From positions 124,001-188,000 of the forward strand of contig CAVPXP010000007.1 of assembly GCA_963709645.1 (NCBI GenBank): 64,000 bases of DNA, read 5' to 3'. Shown here piece after piece: positions 26,272 through 34,473 of this stretch. The position numbers and the translations under genes were made by a program. The notes below the pieces were generated by a model that was not told the DNA's origin, did not search any database, and saw nothing but the letters and a program-made list of their open reading frames with translations. The stretch comes from DYRB01 sp963709645. Lineage in GTDB: Bacteria; Pseudomonadota; Gammaproteobacteria; Chromatiales; Chromatiaceae. Within the stretch, counting starts at the first letter, position 1. The number at the start of each line of letters is the position of its first letter.

Positions 26272-27174
26272 CTAGTTGCTATGTGATTTACAGTAGGCCC
26301 GGGCGAACTCCAGCAGTTCCTCCATGACCCGCAGTCTGAATTTTTGCTTTTGGTGGACGAAGGAGAATGGTCGATCCAATGGCGGGTCCAGGTTCAGCGA
26401 CACCAGGGTCCCAAGCCGCAACTCCTTCTGGATGGTGGCCTGGGAGACGACCGAGACCCCCATCCCCGCCTCCACCGCCCCCTTCACTGCCTCCGGGCTG
26501 CCCAGCTCCATGGCGATCTTGATGCCGGCGTCGCAGTTCGACAGCTCGTCCAGATAGTCGTTGATGACTTCGCGTGTACCGGAGCCCTCCTCACGGCAGA
26601 TGAAGGGGTACTGGATCAAATGCGCGAAGGTGACCGAGCCGAGTTTGGCCAGGGCGTGATGAGGCGGGACTATGGCCACCAACTTGTCGCGTTTGCAGGA
26701 CTCAACCACGAGGTTCTTATTGGCAACGGGCGCTTCCACCACGCCGAGGTCGATGGTGTTGTTCTCCACCATGGAGACCACTCCCTCGCTATTGGAGACT
26801 TTGAGGTGAATGGCCACATCCGGGTGGTTTTCCTTGAAGTCACCAAGCAGGGTCGGGAGCATGTACTCTGCGATGGTGGTGCTGGCGCCGATGGTCAAGG
26901 CGCCGCTGATCTCTCCGGTGATCTCGCTCACCGCGTTTTCCATCTCCGAATAAAGCTCGAAAATCCGGTCCGCGTACTCAAAGACCTTCTTGCCCGCATC
27001 GGTCAGGCTGATCCGGTTGTGGGTGCGGTCGAAGAGACGGGTGTTGAAGTACTCCTCAAGTTGGCGGACCTGAAAGGTGACCGCCGGCTGGGTCATATGC
27101 AGCGTCTCCGCCGCCTTGGTGAAGCTCAATAGACGGGCAACCGTGTGAAAGACCTGAAGCCTGCGATCGGCCAT
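26272..27174 (-). CDS. LysR-type transcriptional regulator (CysB/CbbR-like)
   Basis: 300 aa from the ATG at 27174 (MADRRLQVFHTVARLLSFTKAAETLHM). The N-terminal winged HTH includes TQPAVTFQVRQLEEYFNTRLFDR. The effector domain (about residues 90-295) contains LTIGASTTIAEYMLPTLLGDF and VEAGMGVSVVSQATIQ. The TIGASTTIAEYMLP signature resembles CbbR and related LysR proteins that sense metabolites or redox state. It is divergent from the FadL-like gene, 275 bp apart, and could control it. An A/T-rich imperfect palindrome sits just upstream of its start. Confidence 0.88.
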   Translation of the reverse strand: MADRRLQVFHTVARLLSFTKAAETLHMTQPAVTFQVRQLEEYFNTRLFDRTHNRISLTDAGKKVFEYADRIFELYSEMENAVSEITGEISGALTIGASTTIAEYMLPTLLGDFKENHPDVAIHLKVSNSEGVVSMVENNTIDLGVVEAPVANKNLVVESCKRDKLVAIVPPHHALAKLGSVTFAHLIQYPFICREEGSGTREVINDYLDELSNCDAGIKIAMELGSPEAVKGAVEAGMGVSVVSQATIQKELRLGTLVSLNLDPPLDRPFSFVHQKQKFRLRVMEELLEFARAYCKSHSN

Positions 27175-27190
27175 GTGGATGACCCATAAG

Positions 27191-27202
27191 CACGTATATG
27201 TG
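27191..27202. promoter_or_regulatory. Imperfect palindrome, possible LysR operator
   Basis: cacgtatatgtg matches its own reverse complement at 10 of 12 positions. It contains a T-N11-A-type spacing in an A/T-rich patch and lies 17 bp before the LysR ATG, where autorepression would act. This is suggestive only. Confidence 0.3.
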
Positions 27203-27448
27203 AATAAGAAAACTTTATACCACAAAGGCGGTCAGGTTCACACGGGTTTGTCAAATCCGGTCTCAAGCAATCAGGTCGGCGCTACAAAAGGGGCTAAGTG
27301 TGCTTTCTGGGACACAACACTTGGCCTCTGGACAACACTGCTGGAAAGAAGCGACAGCTTCGCCTATGCTCTCACCCGCCTGGCCTGTGCGACGCTAGGG
27401 ACGGTAGTTCGGGCGGACATAACCAGAGAGACCCGGGGGAAAACAACA

Positions 27449-28753
27449 GTGAACAAGATCCGACAGGATGCCGTCCTTTTGGCCTTGGCAGGGGGGCTCG
27501 CCGCCCTGACCATCAGCCCTCAGACGCAGTCATCAGGCTTCTCCGTGCCAGAGCTGTCCGCCGCCGGACTCAGCACTGCCAATGCGATGGTTGCCAACCC
27601 AATCGAGATCGGCGCCTTTGCCTATAACCCGGCCGCCATGTCATTCCACGATACGTCGAGCGTGGCCCTTGGCGGGCTGCTCATTAACATGAACCTCAGC
27701 GTGGACAACGCCAGCGGAAAGCATGACAGCAATGCACCAGACTGGGTCGCCACCCCGCTATTCCAAGCTGCCGTCAAGGTCAACGACCGGTGGCGGGTCG
27801 GTCTGGGTGCCACCACCCCCTTCGGGCTCGAGACCCGCTGGGACGAGGGTACCTTCCCCCCACTCTCCGGTAGCCGCACGCTGACCATCCCCAGCGTTGG
27901 CACGATCTCGGTGCCTACTGGCAACCAACCCACCAAGAGCCTGCTCCAGGTCGTGGACATTACGCCGACCGCAAGCTACCTCATCAACGACATGGTTAGC
28001 GTCTCAGCCGGCCTGGATTATTACTGGGCCAAGCAGGCCGAGCTCGACTCGTCGCTCGCGGAGCTGCAGGGGCGCGGTTCCGGACTCGGCTGGAACCTCG
28101 GTCTGATGTTCCGCAAAGACGCCTGGAGCCTTGGGGCGAGCTATCACTCGGCCGCCACCGTCGCCATCGACGGGACCTACACCCCACTGGACAACACCCT
28201 GGTCGCGCTTGGTGCGCTGACCCCGGGTCAAACCGCCAAGCTAGACCTCAATCTCCCGTGGCGCCTGCAGTTGGGTGCCCGATATGCCATCAACCCACAG
28301 GTCGCCATCGAGGTGGACTGGACACGCATCGGCTGGAGCCAGTTCGAGAACATCGAGGTCAGGACCAAGAACGGCGGTGTCCTGATCTTCACCGACACCA
28401 ATGACTGGGAAGATGCGGACGCCATCCGGCTCGGCCTGACCTACGACGTCCGCCCGACCACCCAGTTGCGCTTCGGCTACTCGTATGATGAGACGGGTCA
28501 GCCCGACGCCCACTTCAGCGCCCGCGTCCCCGACAGCGACCGTCAGCTCTTCAGTGCCGGCGTCGCCCAGGATCTGGGCCAGGGCTTCACCGTCGAGGTC
28601 GGATACATGTACGTCTTGACCGACGATCGCAACTACACAGGTGATACCCAATACGGCGGACTCGGCACCGACGTCAATGGCAGCACGGCCATCGCCGGAA
28701 CCTACGAGGGTGACGTCAACCTCTTCGCTATCGAAGTCAGCAAGGTATTTTGA
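27449..28753 (+). CDS. FadL/OmpP1-family outer-membrane transport protein
   Basis: 434 aa from the GTG at 27449, preceded by an A/G-rich ggggga ribosome-binding site. After a signal-like leader (about residues 8-30) comes the FadL-type start SGFSVPELSAAGLSTANAM, with the NPAAMSF motif common to OmpP1/FadL/TodX proteins. The remainder has alternating hydrophobic strands (RVGLGATTPFGLETRW, LRFGYSYDETGQPDAHFSAR) and ends in an aromatic residue (SKVF), typical of outer-membrane barrels. It probably imports hydrophobic compounds. A strong terminator follows. Confidence 0.85.
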   Translation: MNKIRQDAVLLALAGGLAALTISPQTQSSGFSVPELSAAGLSTANAMVANPIEIGAFAYNPAAMSFHDTSSVALGGLLINMNLSVDNASGKHDSNAPDWVATPLFQAAVKVNDRWRVGLGATTPFGLETRWDEGTFPPLSGSRTLTIPSVGTISVPTGNQPTKSLLQVVDITPTASYLINDMVSVSAGLDYYWAKQAELDSSLAELQGRGSGLGWNLGLMFRKDAWSLGASYHSAATVAIDGTYTPLDNTLVALGALTPGQTAKLDLNLPWRLQLGARYAINPQVAIEVDWTRIGWSQFENIEVRTKNGGVLIFTDTNDWEDADAIRLGLTYDVRPTTQLRFGYSYDETGQPDAHFSARVPDSDRQLFSAGVAQDLGQGFTVEVGYMYVLTDDRNYTGDTQYGGLGTDVNGSTAIAGTYEGDVNLFAIEVSKVF

Positions 28754-28793
28754 GGCGAGGTGTGCCGCGAGGGGCCGCCGCCGCCCAAAGAAA

Positions 28794-28823
28794 AACGCCG
28801 CCCTGTCGGGCGGCGTTCTTTTT
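28794..28823 (+). terminator. Intrinsic terminator after the FadL-like gene
   Basis: A 10-bp stem (aacgccgccc / gggcggcgtt) with tgtc loop is followed by ctttttcc. The A-run on the other side means it could also stop minus-strand transcripts coming from dsrE2, so it may be bidirectional between these converging genes. Confidence 0.85.
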
Positions 28824-28862
28824 CCACTGTTCCTCGCCGAGGTTTTCTCGGCGGGGTACGGG

Positions 28863-29342
28863 TCAAATGTAGAGGCAGATGTCGCTCTGGCCAGCGAACT
28901 CAAAGAAAGCGGCGGCCCCGGCGTACTCAACACCTTCGATAAAGTCGTTACGTTCCATGTCGAACAGATCGACGGTCATCTGGCAAGCGATCAGCTTAAC
29001 CTCGGCCTCAATACAAAGGTCCCGCAGTTCCTCGATGCTGGCCACGCCCTTAGCCTTCATCTTCTGCTTCATCATTAGGGTCATCATGGCCTGCATTCCT
29101 GGCAGAGCCGTGAGGATGACCGGGAACCACTTGTCCATCCCCATTGGCATCGGCATTCCCGGGTTACCTAGGGGGGTGACCTCCAGACTCAACGTCTTCT
29201 TCAGCAGCTGGAGGCCGTAGAAGGTGAAGAAAATCTGGGTTTCATAGCCCAAGGCCGCGGCCGTGGATGCCAGGATGAAAGGGGGATAGGCCCAGTCCAG
29301 TGAGCCCTTGGTGGCGATAATTGCCAGCTTTTTCTCGTCCAT
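28863..29342 (-). CDS. dsrE2: DsrE2-like sulfur-transfer protein
   Basis: 159 aa of the DsrE/DsrF-like superfamily. It starts MDEKKLAIIATKGSLDWAYPPFILASTAAALG and has hydrophobic stretches (ALGYETQIFFTFYGLQLLKK). The DsrE2-type Cys sites are at LRDLCIEAEVKLIACQMTVDLF. DsrE2 acts with rhodanese and TusA in moving persulfide sulfur to the oxidation machinery of sulfur-oxidising bacteria. It is last in the rhodanese-tusA-dsrE2 line on the minus strand. Membrane association has been proposed for the family; here hydrophobicity is moderate. Confidence 0.88.
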   Translation of the reverse strand: MDEKKLAIIATKGSLDWAYPPFILASTAAALGYETQIFFTFYGLQLLKKTLSLEVTPLGNPGMPMPMGMDKWFPVILTALPGMQAMMTLMMKQKMKAKGVASIEELRDLCIEAEVKLIACQMTVDLFDMERNDFIEGVEYAGAAAFFEFAGQSDICLYI

Positions 29343-29431
29343 CAGTCACTCCTCAAGCGCTGTCGATAGATGAAGTACGGGCCCCGCTCGGCCGTAAACT
29401 CAGAAAGCCGGGGTCCGGGCGGACCGGGGTC

Positions 29432-29662
29432 CTAGGCCTTCTTGATCAGAAAATGGAATTTGCCGCCTTCTTCCTTGGACTCCATGAGCGTATTGCCAGT
29501 CTGCTTGGCGAAGGCATCGAAGTCCTTCACCGAACCGGGGTCCGTCGCGATGATGTGCAGGACCTGCCCGCCGCTCATGCTGGAGAGCGTCTTCTTCGCG
29601 CGTAGGATCGGCAGGGGGCAGTTAAGGCCGCTGGCGTCCAGTTCTTGATCAAAATCAGCCAT
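29432..29662 (-). CDS. tusA: TusA sulfur-carrier protein
   Basis: 76 aa. The signature LDASGLNCPLPILRAKKTL (residues about 8-26) holds the sulfur-carrying Cys of the CPxP motif. The sheet VLHIIATDPGSVKDFDAF and a Lys-rich end follow. TusA relays persulfide from rhodanese or IscS to acceptors such as DsrE/DsrE2. It lies between the rhodanese and dsrE2 genes, about 110 bp and 90 bp from each. The upstream spacer is A/T-rich and may hold its own promoter. Confidence 0.92.
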   Translation of the reverse strand: MADFDQELDASGLNCPLPILRAKKTLSSMSGGQVLHIIATDPGSVKDFDAFAKQTGNTLMESKEEGGKFHFLIKKA

Positions 29663-29775
29663 TTGTATAACCTCCGGTGCTTCTCGTGTTTTAGAATATG
29701 AGAAAACTCATGAACTGTGCTTTATAGGTGAATTATGGCCAAAAGGCAAGGCACCGCCGCCGGTGATCGCAGGGT

Positions 29776-30108
29776 TTAGACAGAGACTGCGGCAGCCGGT
29801 GCAACCTCGAATCCGTGCCGAACCCAAGCCACGATGCCACCGCGCAGGTTCACCACCCGCGTGTAGCCTTGCTGCATCAGGTACATGCAGGCGTGGTACG
29901 AGCGTGCGCCACTGCGGCAGTAGAGGACCACCTCGTCTCCTCTGGGAAGCTCCGGCAGACGCAGGGGGATCAGGTGCATGGGGAGATGATCGGACCCTGG
30001 GATAACCCCCTGCGCCACCTCGCCGGCGGTGCGGATGTCGATGAGCCGCACCTGATCGCCGTCCGCGAGGCGACGGTGCAGGGTTTCGGAATCGATCTCT
30101 TCGATCAC
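29776..30108 (-). CDS. Single-domain rhodanese
   Basis: 110 aa. The rhodanese fold shows LIDIRTAGEVAQGVIPGSDHLP, then the active-site loop YCRSGARS with the catalytic Cys (about residue 65), and VVNLRGGIVAWVRHGFEV. It transfers sulfane sulfur to thiophilic acceptors. With TusA and DsrE2 it forms the rhd-tusA-dsrE2 module known from purple sulfur bacteria. It is divergent from cysG, sharing a 125-bp A/T-rich promoter region. Confidence 0.92.
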   Translation of the reverse strand: MIEEIDSETLHRRLADGDQVRLIDIRTAGEVAQGVIPGSDHLPMHLIPLRLPELPRGDEVVLYCRSGARSYHACMYLMQQGYTRVVNLRGGIVAWVRHGFEVAPAAAVSV

Positions 30109-30233
30109 GTGCGAGCCCGGTTCTTTCCCGCTGCCAAGTATTTCAGTATATTAAAATGTTTTCGGGCAGACCTCAAACGGAGCGGGGCGGGCCCACCGCC
30201 TGCATCACCTAAACATTTATCCGAACCCAGACG
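30109..30233. promoter_or_regulatory. Divergent promoter region of rhodanese-tusA-dsrE2 and cysG
   Basis: This A/T-rich island sits in GC-rich surroundings. On the plus strand TATATT (30147-30152) sits 17 bp after TTTCCC (30124-30129), a candidate cysG promoter. On the minus strand TATACT (revcomp of 30145-30150) could be the -10 for the sulfur cluster, with no good -35. The two overlap, so activity may be mutually exclusive. Confidence 0.45.
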
Positions 30234-31663
30234 ATGCGATACCTACCGATCTTTCTCGATGTCAGGCACAAACCCTGCCTCGTAGTGGGCGGTGGTGAGG
30301 TGGCTGTGCGCAAGGTCGCCAGCCTGTTGCGTGCCGAGGCCGCGGTGACTGTGGTCTGCCCTGACCTGGCCGAGCCGCTGCGTCAGACGCTCGCGGAGGG
30401 AGCCGTGATCCACCACGAGCGGACCTTCGAGGACCGGGACCTAGACGGCGCCCTGCTGGTGGTCGCCGCCACCGCAGACCGCATGATCAATCGGCGCGTG
30501 GCCGAGCTTGCAGGCGCGCGTGGCATCCCGGTAAACGTGGTAGATCAGGGGGAAGACTCGACCTTCATCATGCCCTCAATCATCGACCGTTCCCCTGTGC
30601 TCGTGGCGATCTCTACCGGCACAGCCTCACCGGTTCTGGCCCGGTTGCTGCGCACCCGACTGGAGTCGGTCATACCCGCGGGCTACGGTCGCCTGGGGGA
30701 GCTCTGCGCCCGATTCCGGGAGAGGGTGAAGGCGCGATTCGCCGACCAGCGTGACCGACGCCGCTTCTGGGACCGGGTCCTCCAGGGCGGCGTGGCGGAG
30801 CGTGTCTTCTCGGGGCACCTGGACGAGGCCGACGCCGCGATGGAAGTCGAGCTGAGCACGACGACCCCGTCGGGGGGTATGGGCGAGGTGTATCTGGTCG
30901 GGGCCGGTCCGGGCGACCCGGACCTGCTCACCTTTCGCGCCCTGCGCCTTATGCAGCAAGCCGACGTCGTTGTCTATGACCGCCTGGTGGCCAAGCCGAT
31001 CCTGGACATGACCCGGCGTGATGCCCGCCGCGTCTACGTCGGGAAGGAACGTAACAACCACGCCATGCGCCAGGAGGAGATCAATCGCCTGCTGGCGGAC
31101 CTGGCCAAGGAGGGACACCGGGTCCTGCGCCTCAAGGGCGGCGATCCATTCATCTTCGGCCGCGGGGGGAGGAGATCGACACCCTGGCGGCTGAGGGAAT
31201 CCCCTTCCAGGTGGTTCCCGGCATCACCGCAGCATCCGGTTGCGCCGCCTACGCGGGGATCCCTTTGACCCACCGAGATTACGCGCAATCGGTCACCTTC
31301 GTTACCGGGCACCTCAAGGATGGGACGATCGACCTCAACTGGACTCAGCTGGCACACCCCAGCCAAACCCTGGTCTTCTACATGGGCCTCGTCGGACTCC
31401 CGGTGATCGTGCGCGAGCTGATCGCCCACGGCGTCTCCCCGGAGATGCCTGTAGCGCTGGTCCAGCAGGGTACGACCCACCTGCAGCGGGTTTACACCGG
31501 CACTCTGGCCAACATCCTCGACACCGTAGAGGCCGACCCGCCCAGGCCACCGACCCTTGTGATCGTCGGAGAAGTGGTCAGTCTGCGCGACAAGCTCAAC
31601 TGGTTCCAGACCCCGACCGTATCCGATCAGGGGGCCACGACGCCCATCGTCCCTGGAAGTTAA
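30234..31663 (+). CDS. cysG: Siroheme synthase CysG (trifunctional), frameshifted
   Basis: CysG turns uroporphyrinogen III into sirohaem: SUMT methylation, then dehydrogenation and ferrochelation. The N-terminal dehydrogenase has LVVGGGEVAVRKVASLL (residues about 16-32). SUMT starts at VYLVGAGPGDPDLLTFRAL (about 220). In a G-run at 31164-31169 the frame slips. The expected EEIDTLAAEGIPF appears only after restoring one G, and PGITAASGCAAYAGIPLTH onward is in the third frame. Total length about 476 codons is normal. Sirohaem is the cofactor of sulfite reductases including DsrAB, so adjacency to sulfur-transfer genes is meaningful. Confidence 0.9.
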
Positions 31664-31676
31664 GCCACCGGCCGGT

Positions 31677-32228
31677 TCACGACGGCGGGCGATGACGATT
31701 AGCGGCATCGAACAGGGCCTCGAGTCCGGGGTGGGTCCCGCGCATCCGGTCAACGACCTCCAGAGCCCAGTCGAAGTAGGCCTGGCGGCGGCCCAGATCC
31801 CACCCGACCGGCGGGTTGCGGGCTACGTCGCGCAGGTTGCAGATCTTGTCTGCGAGCTTCACCAGGCGCGCCTCCCGGCTCGCTCCTCCGGCCCGGTCCA
31901 CCTGTGACCGCTTGCGCTCCATCTTGGGCAAGGCCTTGTCGTCTGTCACCTCCAGGACGATGGAGGCAATCGAGGGCCCGAAGACGGCTGTCAGCTCTTC
32001 CGGGGTGGTCTCGGTGTCCTCCACCGTATCGTGCAGGAGTGCCGCGCAGAGGACGTCGGGCTGGGTAATCCCTGCCTCGTTGCACAGCACCTCGATCAGG
32101 GCGATGGGGTGATTGATGTAGGGCGACGCGGCGTGGTCCTTGCGCCGTTGATCGCTGTGCTTGCGGGCTGCGAACCCCAGGGCCTTGATGATAGACGCGA
32201 GCTCTTCTTGCAGGCCTAATTCCAGCAT
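31677..32228 (-). CDS. MESH1-like HD-domain hydrolase
   Basis: 183 aa from the ATG at 32228 (MLELGLQEELASIIK), with a ggag ribosome-binding site. The HD-domain motifs follow MESH1/HDDC3 closely: ARKHSDQRRKDHAASPYINHPI, AALLHDTVEDT, VTDDKALPKMERKR and KLADKICNLRD. These proteins are stand-alone hydrolases acting on (p)ppGpp and, in animals, NADPH. It lacks the synthetase, TGS and ACT domains of SpoT. It converges on cysG with a 13-bp gap and is divergent from the next small gene. Confidence 0.85.
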   Translation of the reverse strand: MLELGLQEELASIIKALGFAARKHSDQRRKDHAASPYINHPIALIEVLCNEAGITQPDVLCAALLHDTVEDTETTPEELTAVFGPSIASIVLEVTDDKALPKMERKRSQVDRAGGASREARLVKLADKICNLRDVARNPPVGWDLGRRQAYFDWALEVVDRMRGTHPGLEALFDAANRHRPPS

Positions 32229-32282
32229 TGGAGTCTCCGGATTGTTAGTATTGCTTGCCTGGATCGCTCCAGAGGCATCGAC

Positions 32283-32843
32283 ATGCCCAATCACACCGGT
32301 CGCCTAATCCTAGCGCCGCGCGACGCGCTCTGCGCTCCGGACCGGGTCCCACTGATCCACGCCCTCGCCGAAGCCCGGTTTCTCGGCGCGCCCTTGACGC
32401 CAGATGGCAATGCCTATGCGGTCGGTGAGGCATTCCTGAACCTCGTGGCGTTCGCTGGCTGCGCGGTCCGGTTAGAGGTCAGCCCCAGCCCTGATTCCGA
32501 CCGGCCCTTTTGCCATATCTGCATCGCCGGCCCATTCGTCGAACCAGTTATTCTGATCGGGAGGAACACTCGGCCACCGCGTTGCCCGGCCTGTCGAGCC
32601 CCATTGCGGGACTGGCGCGACGCACTACCGAACAGAATTGCCGCCGAGCCCCTGCCCTGCTCTGCCTGCACGGCGGCGTCTCCCCCCTGCGCCTGGGACT
32701 GGAAGGAGAGTGGCGGCTGCACCCGCCTCTCGTTGTCTGTGGAGGAGGTCTTCCCTGGTGAGGCCACACCGACAGATACCTTGATGCAGATCCTCAGAGG
32801 GGTCGGACGGACCCCCTGGCGCCACTTCTACATCCAAGACTGA
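32283..32843 (+). CDS. Conserved hypothetical protein with Cys pairs, 186 aa
   Basis: The N-terminal half is hydrophobic-neutral (NAYAVGEAFLNLVAFAGCAVRLEV). The C-terminal half carries two Cys pairs, RCPACRAPL and LPCSACTAASPPCAWD, which could bind zinc, and another Cys at SGGCTRLSLSVEEVFPGEA. The end reads MQILRGVGRTPWRHFYIQD. There is no signal or membrane span. It is divergent from the MESH1-like gene, with only 54 bp between starts. I do not recognise a characterised family. Confidence 0.65.
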   Translation: MPNHTGRLILAPRDALCAPDRVPLIHALAEARFLGAPLTPDGNAYAVGEAFLNLVAFAGCAVRLEVSPSPDSDRPFCHICIAGPFVEPVILIGRNTRPPRCPACRAPLRDWRDALPNRIAAEPLPCSACTAASPPCAWDWKESGGCTRLSLSVEEVFPGEATPTDTLMQILRGVGRTPWRHFYIQD

Positions 32844-32855
32844 AGGGCAGCGACA

Positions 32856-33617
32856 TCATTCCAGCAGTTCGACTCCGCGCGGCAGGCCGATCACCATGCT
32901 CAGCGGTAAATGGTCCGACAGGGCGTAGTCGATCACCTTGGCTTCCAGGACCTCAAGCGGTCGGGACAGTAGGATATGGTCGAGGTTGCGCCGTGGCCGC
33001 CAGCTCGGGAAGGTCTTGAGCTCGCAATCCAGCCCTCGCAGGTCGTGCCCGGCGACCATGGAGCGCAGTGAGCGCGAGGAGCAGTCGCAGTTAAAGTCGC
33101 CCATCAGGACCAGATAGGGCTCCCGCTCCACCAGTTCGATCAGATAGCTCAATTGCCGGCGCCGGGCGTGCCAGCCAAGGGCCAGATGGACAATGCACAC
33201 TGCCAGGGTTCCGCCGTCGCTGGTCGGAAACTCCGCCACCACGGCACCGCGCCCGGGGATGCCGCCGGGGAGTTTGTGCTCGATCACGCGGGCAGGGCGC
33301 AGGCGGGTCAACAGGCCATTACTGTGCTGGGCCAGGCGCCCGAGGTTGCGGTTGACCTGTTTGTACCAGAACGGGAACTGGGCGCTTTGGGCGAGGTACT
33401 CGATCTGATCAACAAAGCCGCTGCGCAGACTTCCGGCGTCCACCTCCTGCAGCCCAACCATGTCGAAACCGCGCAGCAGGGGGACCATGCGCGCCAGATT
33501 CGCCTGGCGCTCCCGGTGTGGCAGGAGGTGCTTCCAGCTGTGGGTGACATAGTCGCCGTAATGTCGCGACTCGATCCCCGCCTGGATGTTGTAGCTCAGC
33601 AAATGCAGCCGCCGCAT
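32856..33617 (-). CDS. Endonuclease/exonuclease/phosphatase (EEP) family protein
   Basis: 253 aa from the ATG at 33617 (MRRLHLLSYNIQAGI). The EEP-fold motifs appear in order: SYNIQAG with metal-site Asn, GLQEVDAG (catalytic Glu), VHLALGWHARRRQ, MGDFNCD (Asp/Asn), and LDHILLS, ending with LSDHLPL (catalytic His). The fold includes nucleases, sphingomyelinases and phosphatases. There is no signal peptide, so a cytoplasmic role is likely; the substrate is unknown. It follows the cytochrome c4 terminator on the same strand. Confidence 0.85.
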   Translation of the reverse strand: MRRLHLLSYNIQAGIESRHYGDYVTHSWKHLLPHRERQANLARMVPLLRGFDMVGLQEVDAGSLRSGFVDQIEYLAQSAQFPFWYKQVNRNLGRLAQHSNGLLTRLRPARVIEHKLPGGIPGRGAVVAEFPTSDGGTLAVCIVHLALGWHARRRQLSYLIELVEREPYLVLMGDFNCDCSSRSLRSMVAGHDLRGLDCELKTFPSWRPRRNLDHILLSRPLEVLEAKVIDYALSDHLPLSMVIGLPRGVELLE

Positions 33618-33695
33618 GGTACTGGCACGTGCCTCTGGCGTCCTTCGGGCGGTCCCTAGCAGAACCCAGTCCGGTCCGAGCATAGCCGCAAAACG

Positions 33696-33722
33696 GAAAA
33701 GGCAGCCATCGGCTGCCTTTTC
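33696..33722 (-). terminator. Intrinsic terminator after cytochrome c4
   Basis: A 12-bp perfect stem (gaaaaggcagcc / ggctgccttttc) with a 3-base loop gives a T-run on the minus strand. It closes the cytochrome c4 transcript before the EEP-family gene. Confidence 0.8.
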
Positions 33723-33754
33723 ACCGCACCACCCTTAGGGCGTCCGTTGGGTCA

Positions 33755-34360
33755 CTAGTTGGCACCCTGGAGGTACTGGGAAACGGCCGCGATTTCCTGA
33801 TCGGTCATACGCGCAGCCACGCCGCGCATCATGGCGTTTGGATCGTTCTTACGAGCCCCGTCGCGGAAATACTTGAGGGTCTGGTCAATGTACTGCGCGT
33901 GCTGGCCCGAGATGCGGGGGAACTTGGCGAGCCCCATCCCCATCCCCTCGGGACCATGGCACCCGGTACAGGCCGGTACTCCGGAGGCCGCATTTCCGGC
34001 GCGGTAGATGCGTTCGCCCAGCGCCACGGTGTCGGCACCGGCCGCCCCGGGCGACTGCTCTTGGGCCGCGAAGTAGGCCGCGAGATCCAGCACGTCCTGA
34101 TCACTCAGGGGCATTGCCATAGGGGTCATTTGCTCATTGACGCGGTTGTTGGCCTTGAAGTCCACGAGCTGCTTCTGGATGTATTCTGGGTGCTGTCCCG
34201 CCAGTTTGGGCCACATCGGAACCACGCTGTTGCCCATGGGACCATGGCAGGCCAGGCAAGCTGCAGACTTGGCCTCGCCGGCCTTGGCGTCGCCGGTCGC
34301 TTGCGCTGGACCGCAGACGAAAGCCGCGGCGACCGTGAGGATAATCAGCCATGTCTTCAT
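33755..34360 (-). CDS. Cytochrome c4 (dihaem)
   Basis: 201 aa. The signal peptide MKTWLIILTVAAAFVCGPAQA (about residues 1-21) directs export. Two haem-c sites follow, CLACH (about 35-39) and CTGCH (about 132-136), with axial Met candidates in MTPMAMPLSDQD and DPNAMMRGVAARM. Each half has the GGPEG-like loop and QYxxQxL helix. Cytochrome c4 is a periplasmic electron carrier to terminal oxidases, and in sulfur oxidisers may carry electrons from sulfur oxidation. It is monocistronic and followed by a terminator. Confidence 0.93.
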   Translation of the reverse strand: MKTWLIILTVAAAFVCGPAQATGDAKAGEAKSAACLACHGPMGNSVVPMWPKLAGQHPEYIQKQLVDFKANNRVNEQMTPMAMPLSDQDVLDLAAYFAAQEQSPGAAGADTVALGERIYRAGNAASGVPACTGCHGPEGMGMGLAKFPRISGQHAQYIDQTLKYFRDGARKNDPNAMMRGVAARMTDQEIAAVSQYLQGAN

Positions 34361-34473
34361 GTGTTGTCTCGCCCTGTGTCTGAGGTGGATGCCTGCCGAC
34401 GGACCCGGTTGGTGGGGCCAAAAGATCCCATATTGTATATCAGAACATCAGCATATGGGTCAAACCGCAGCCG

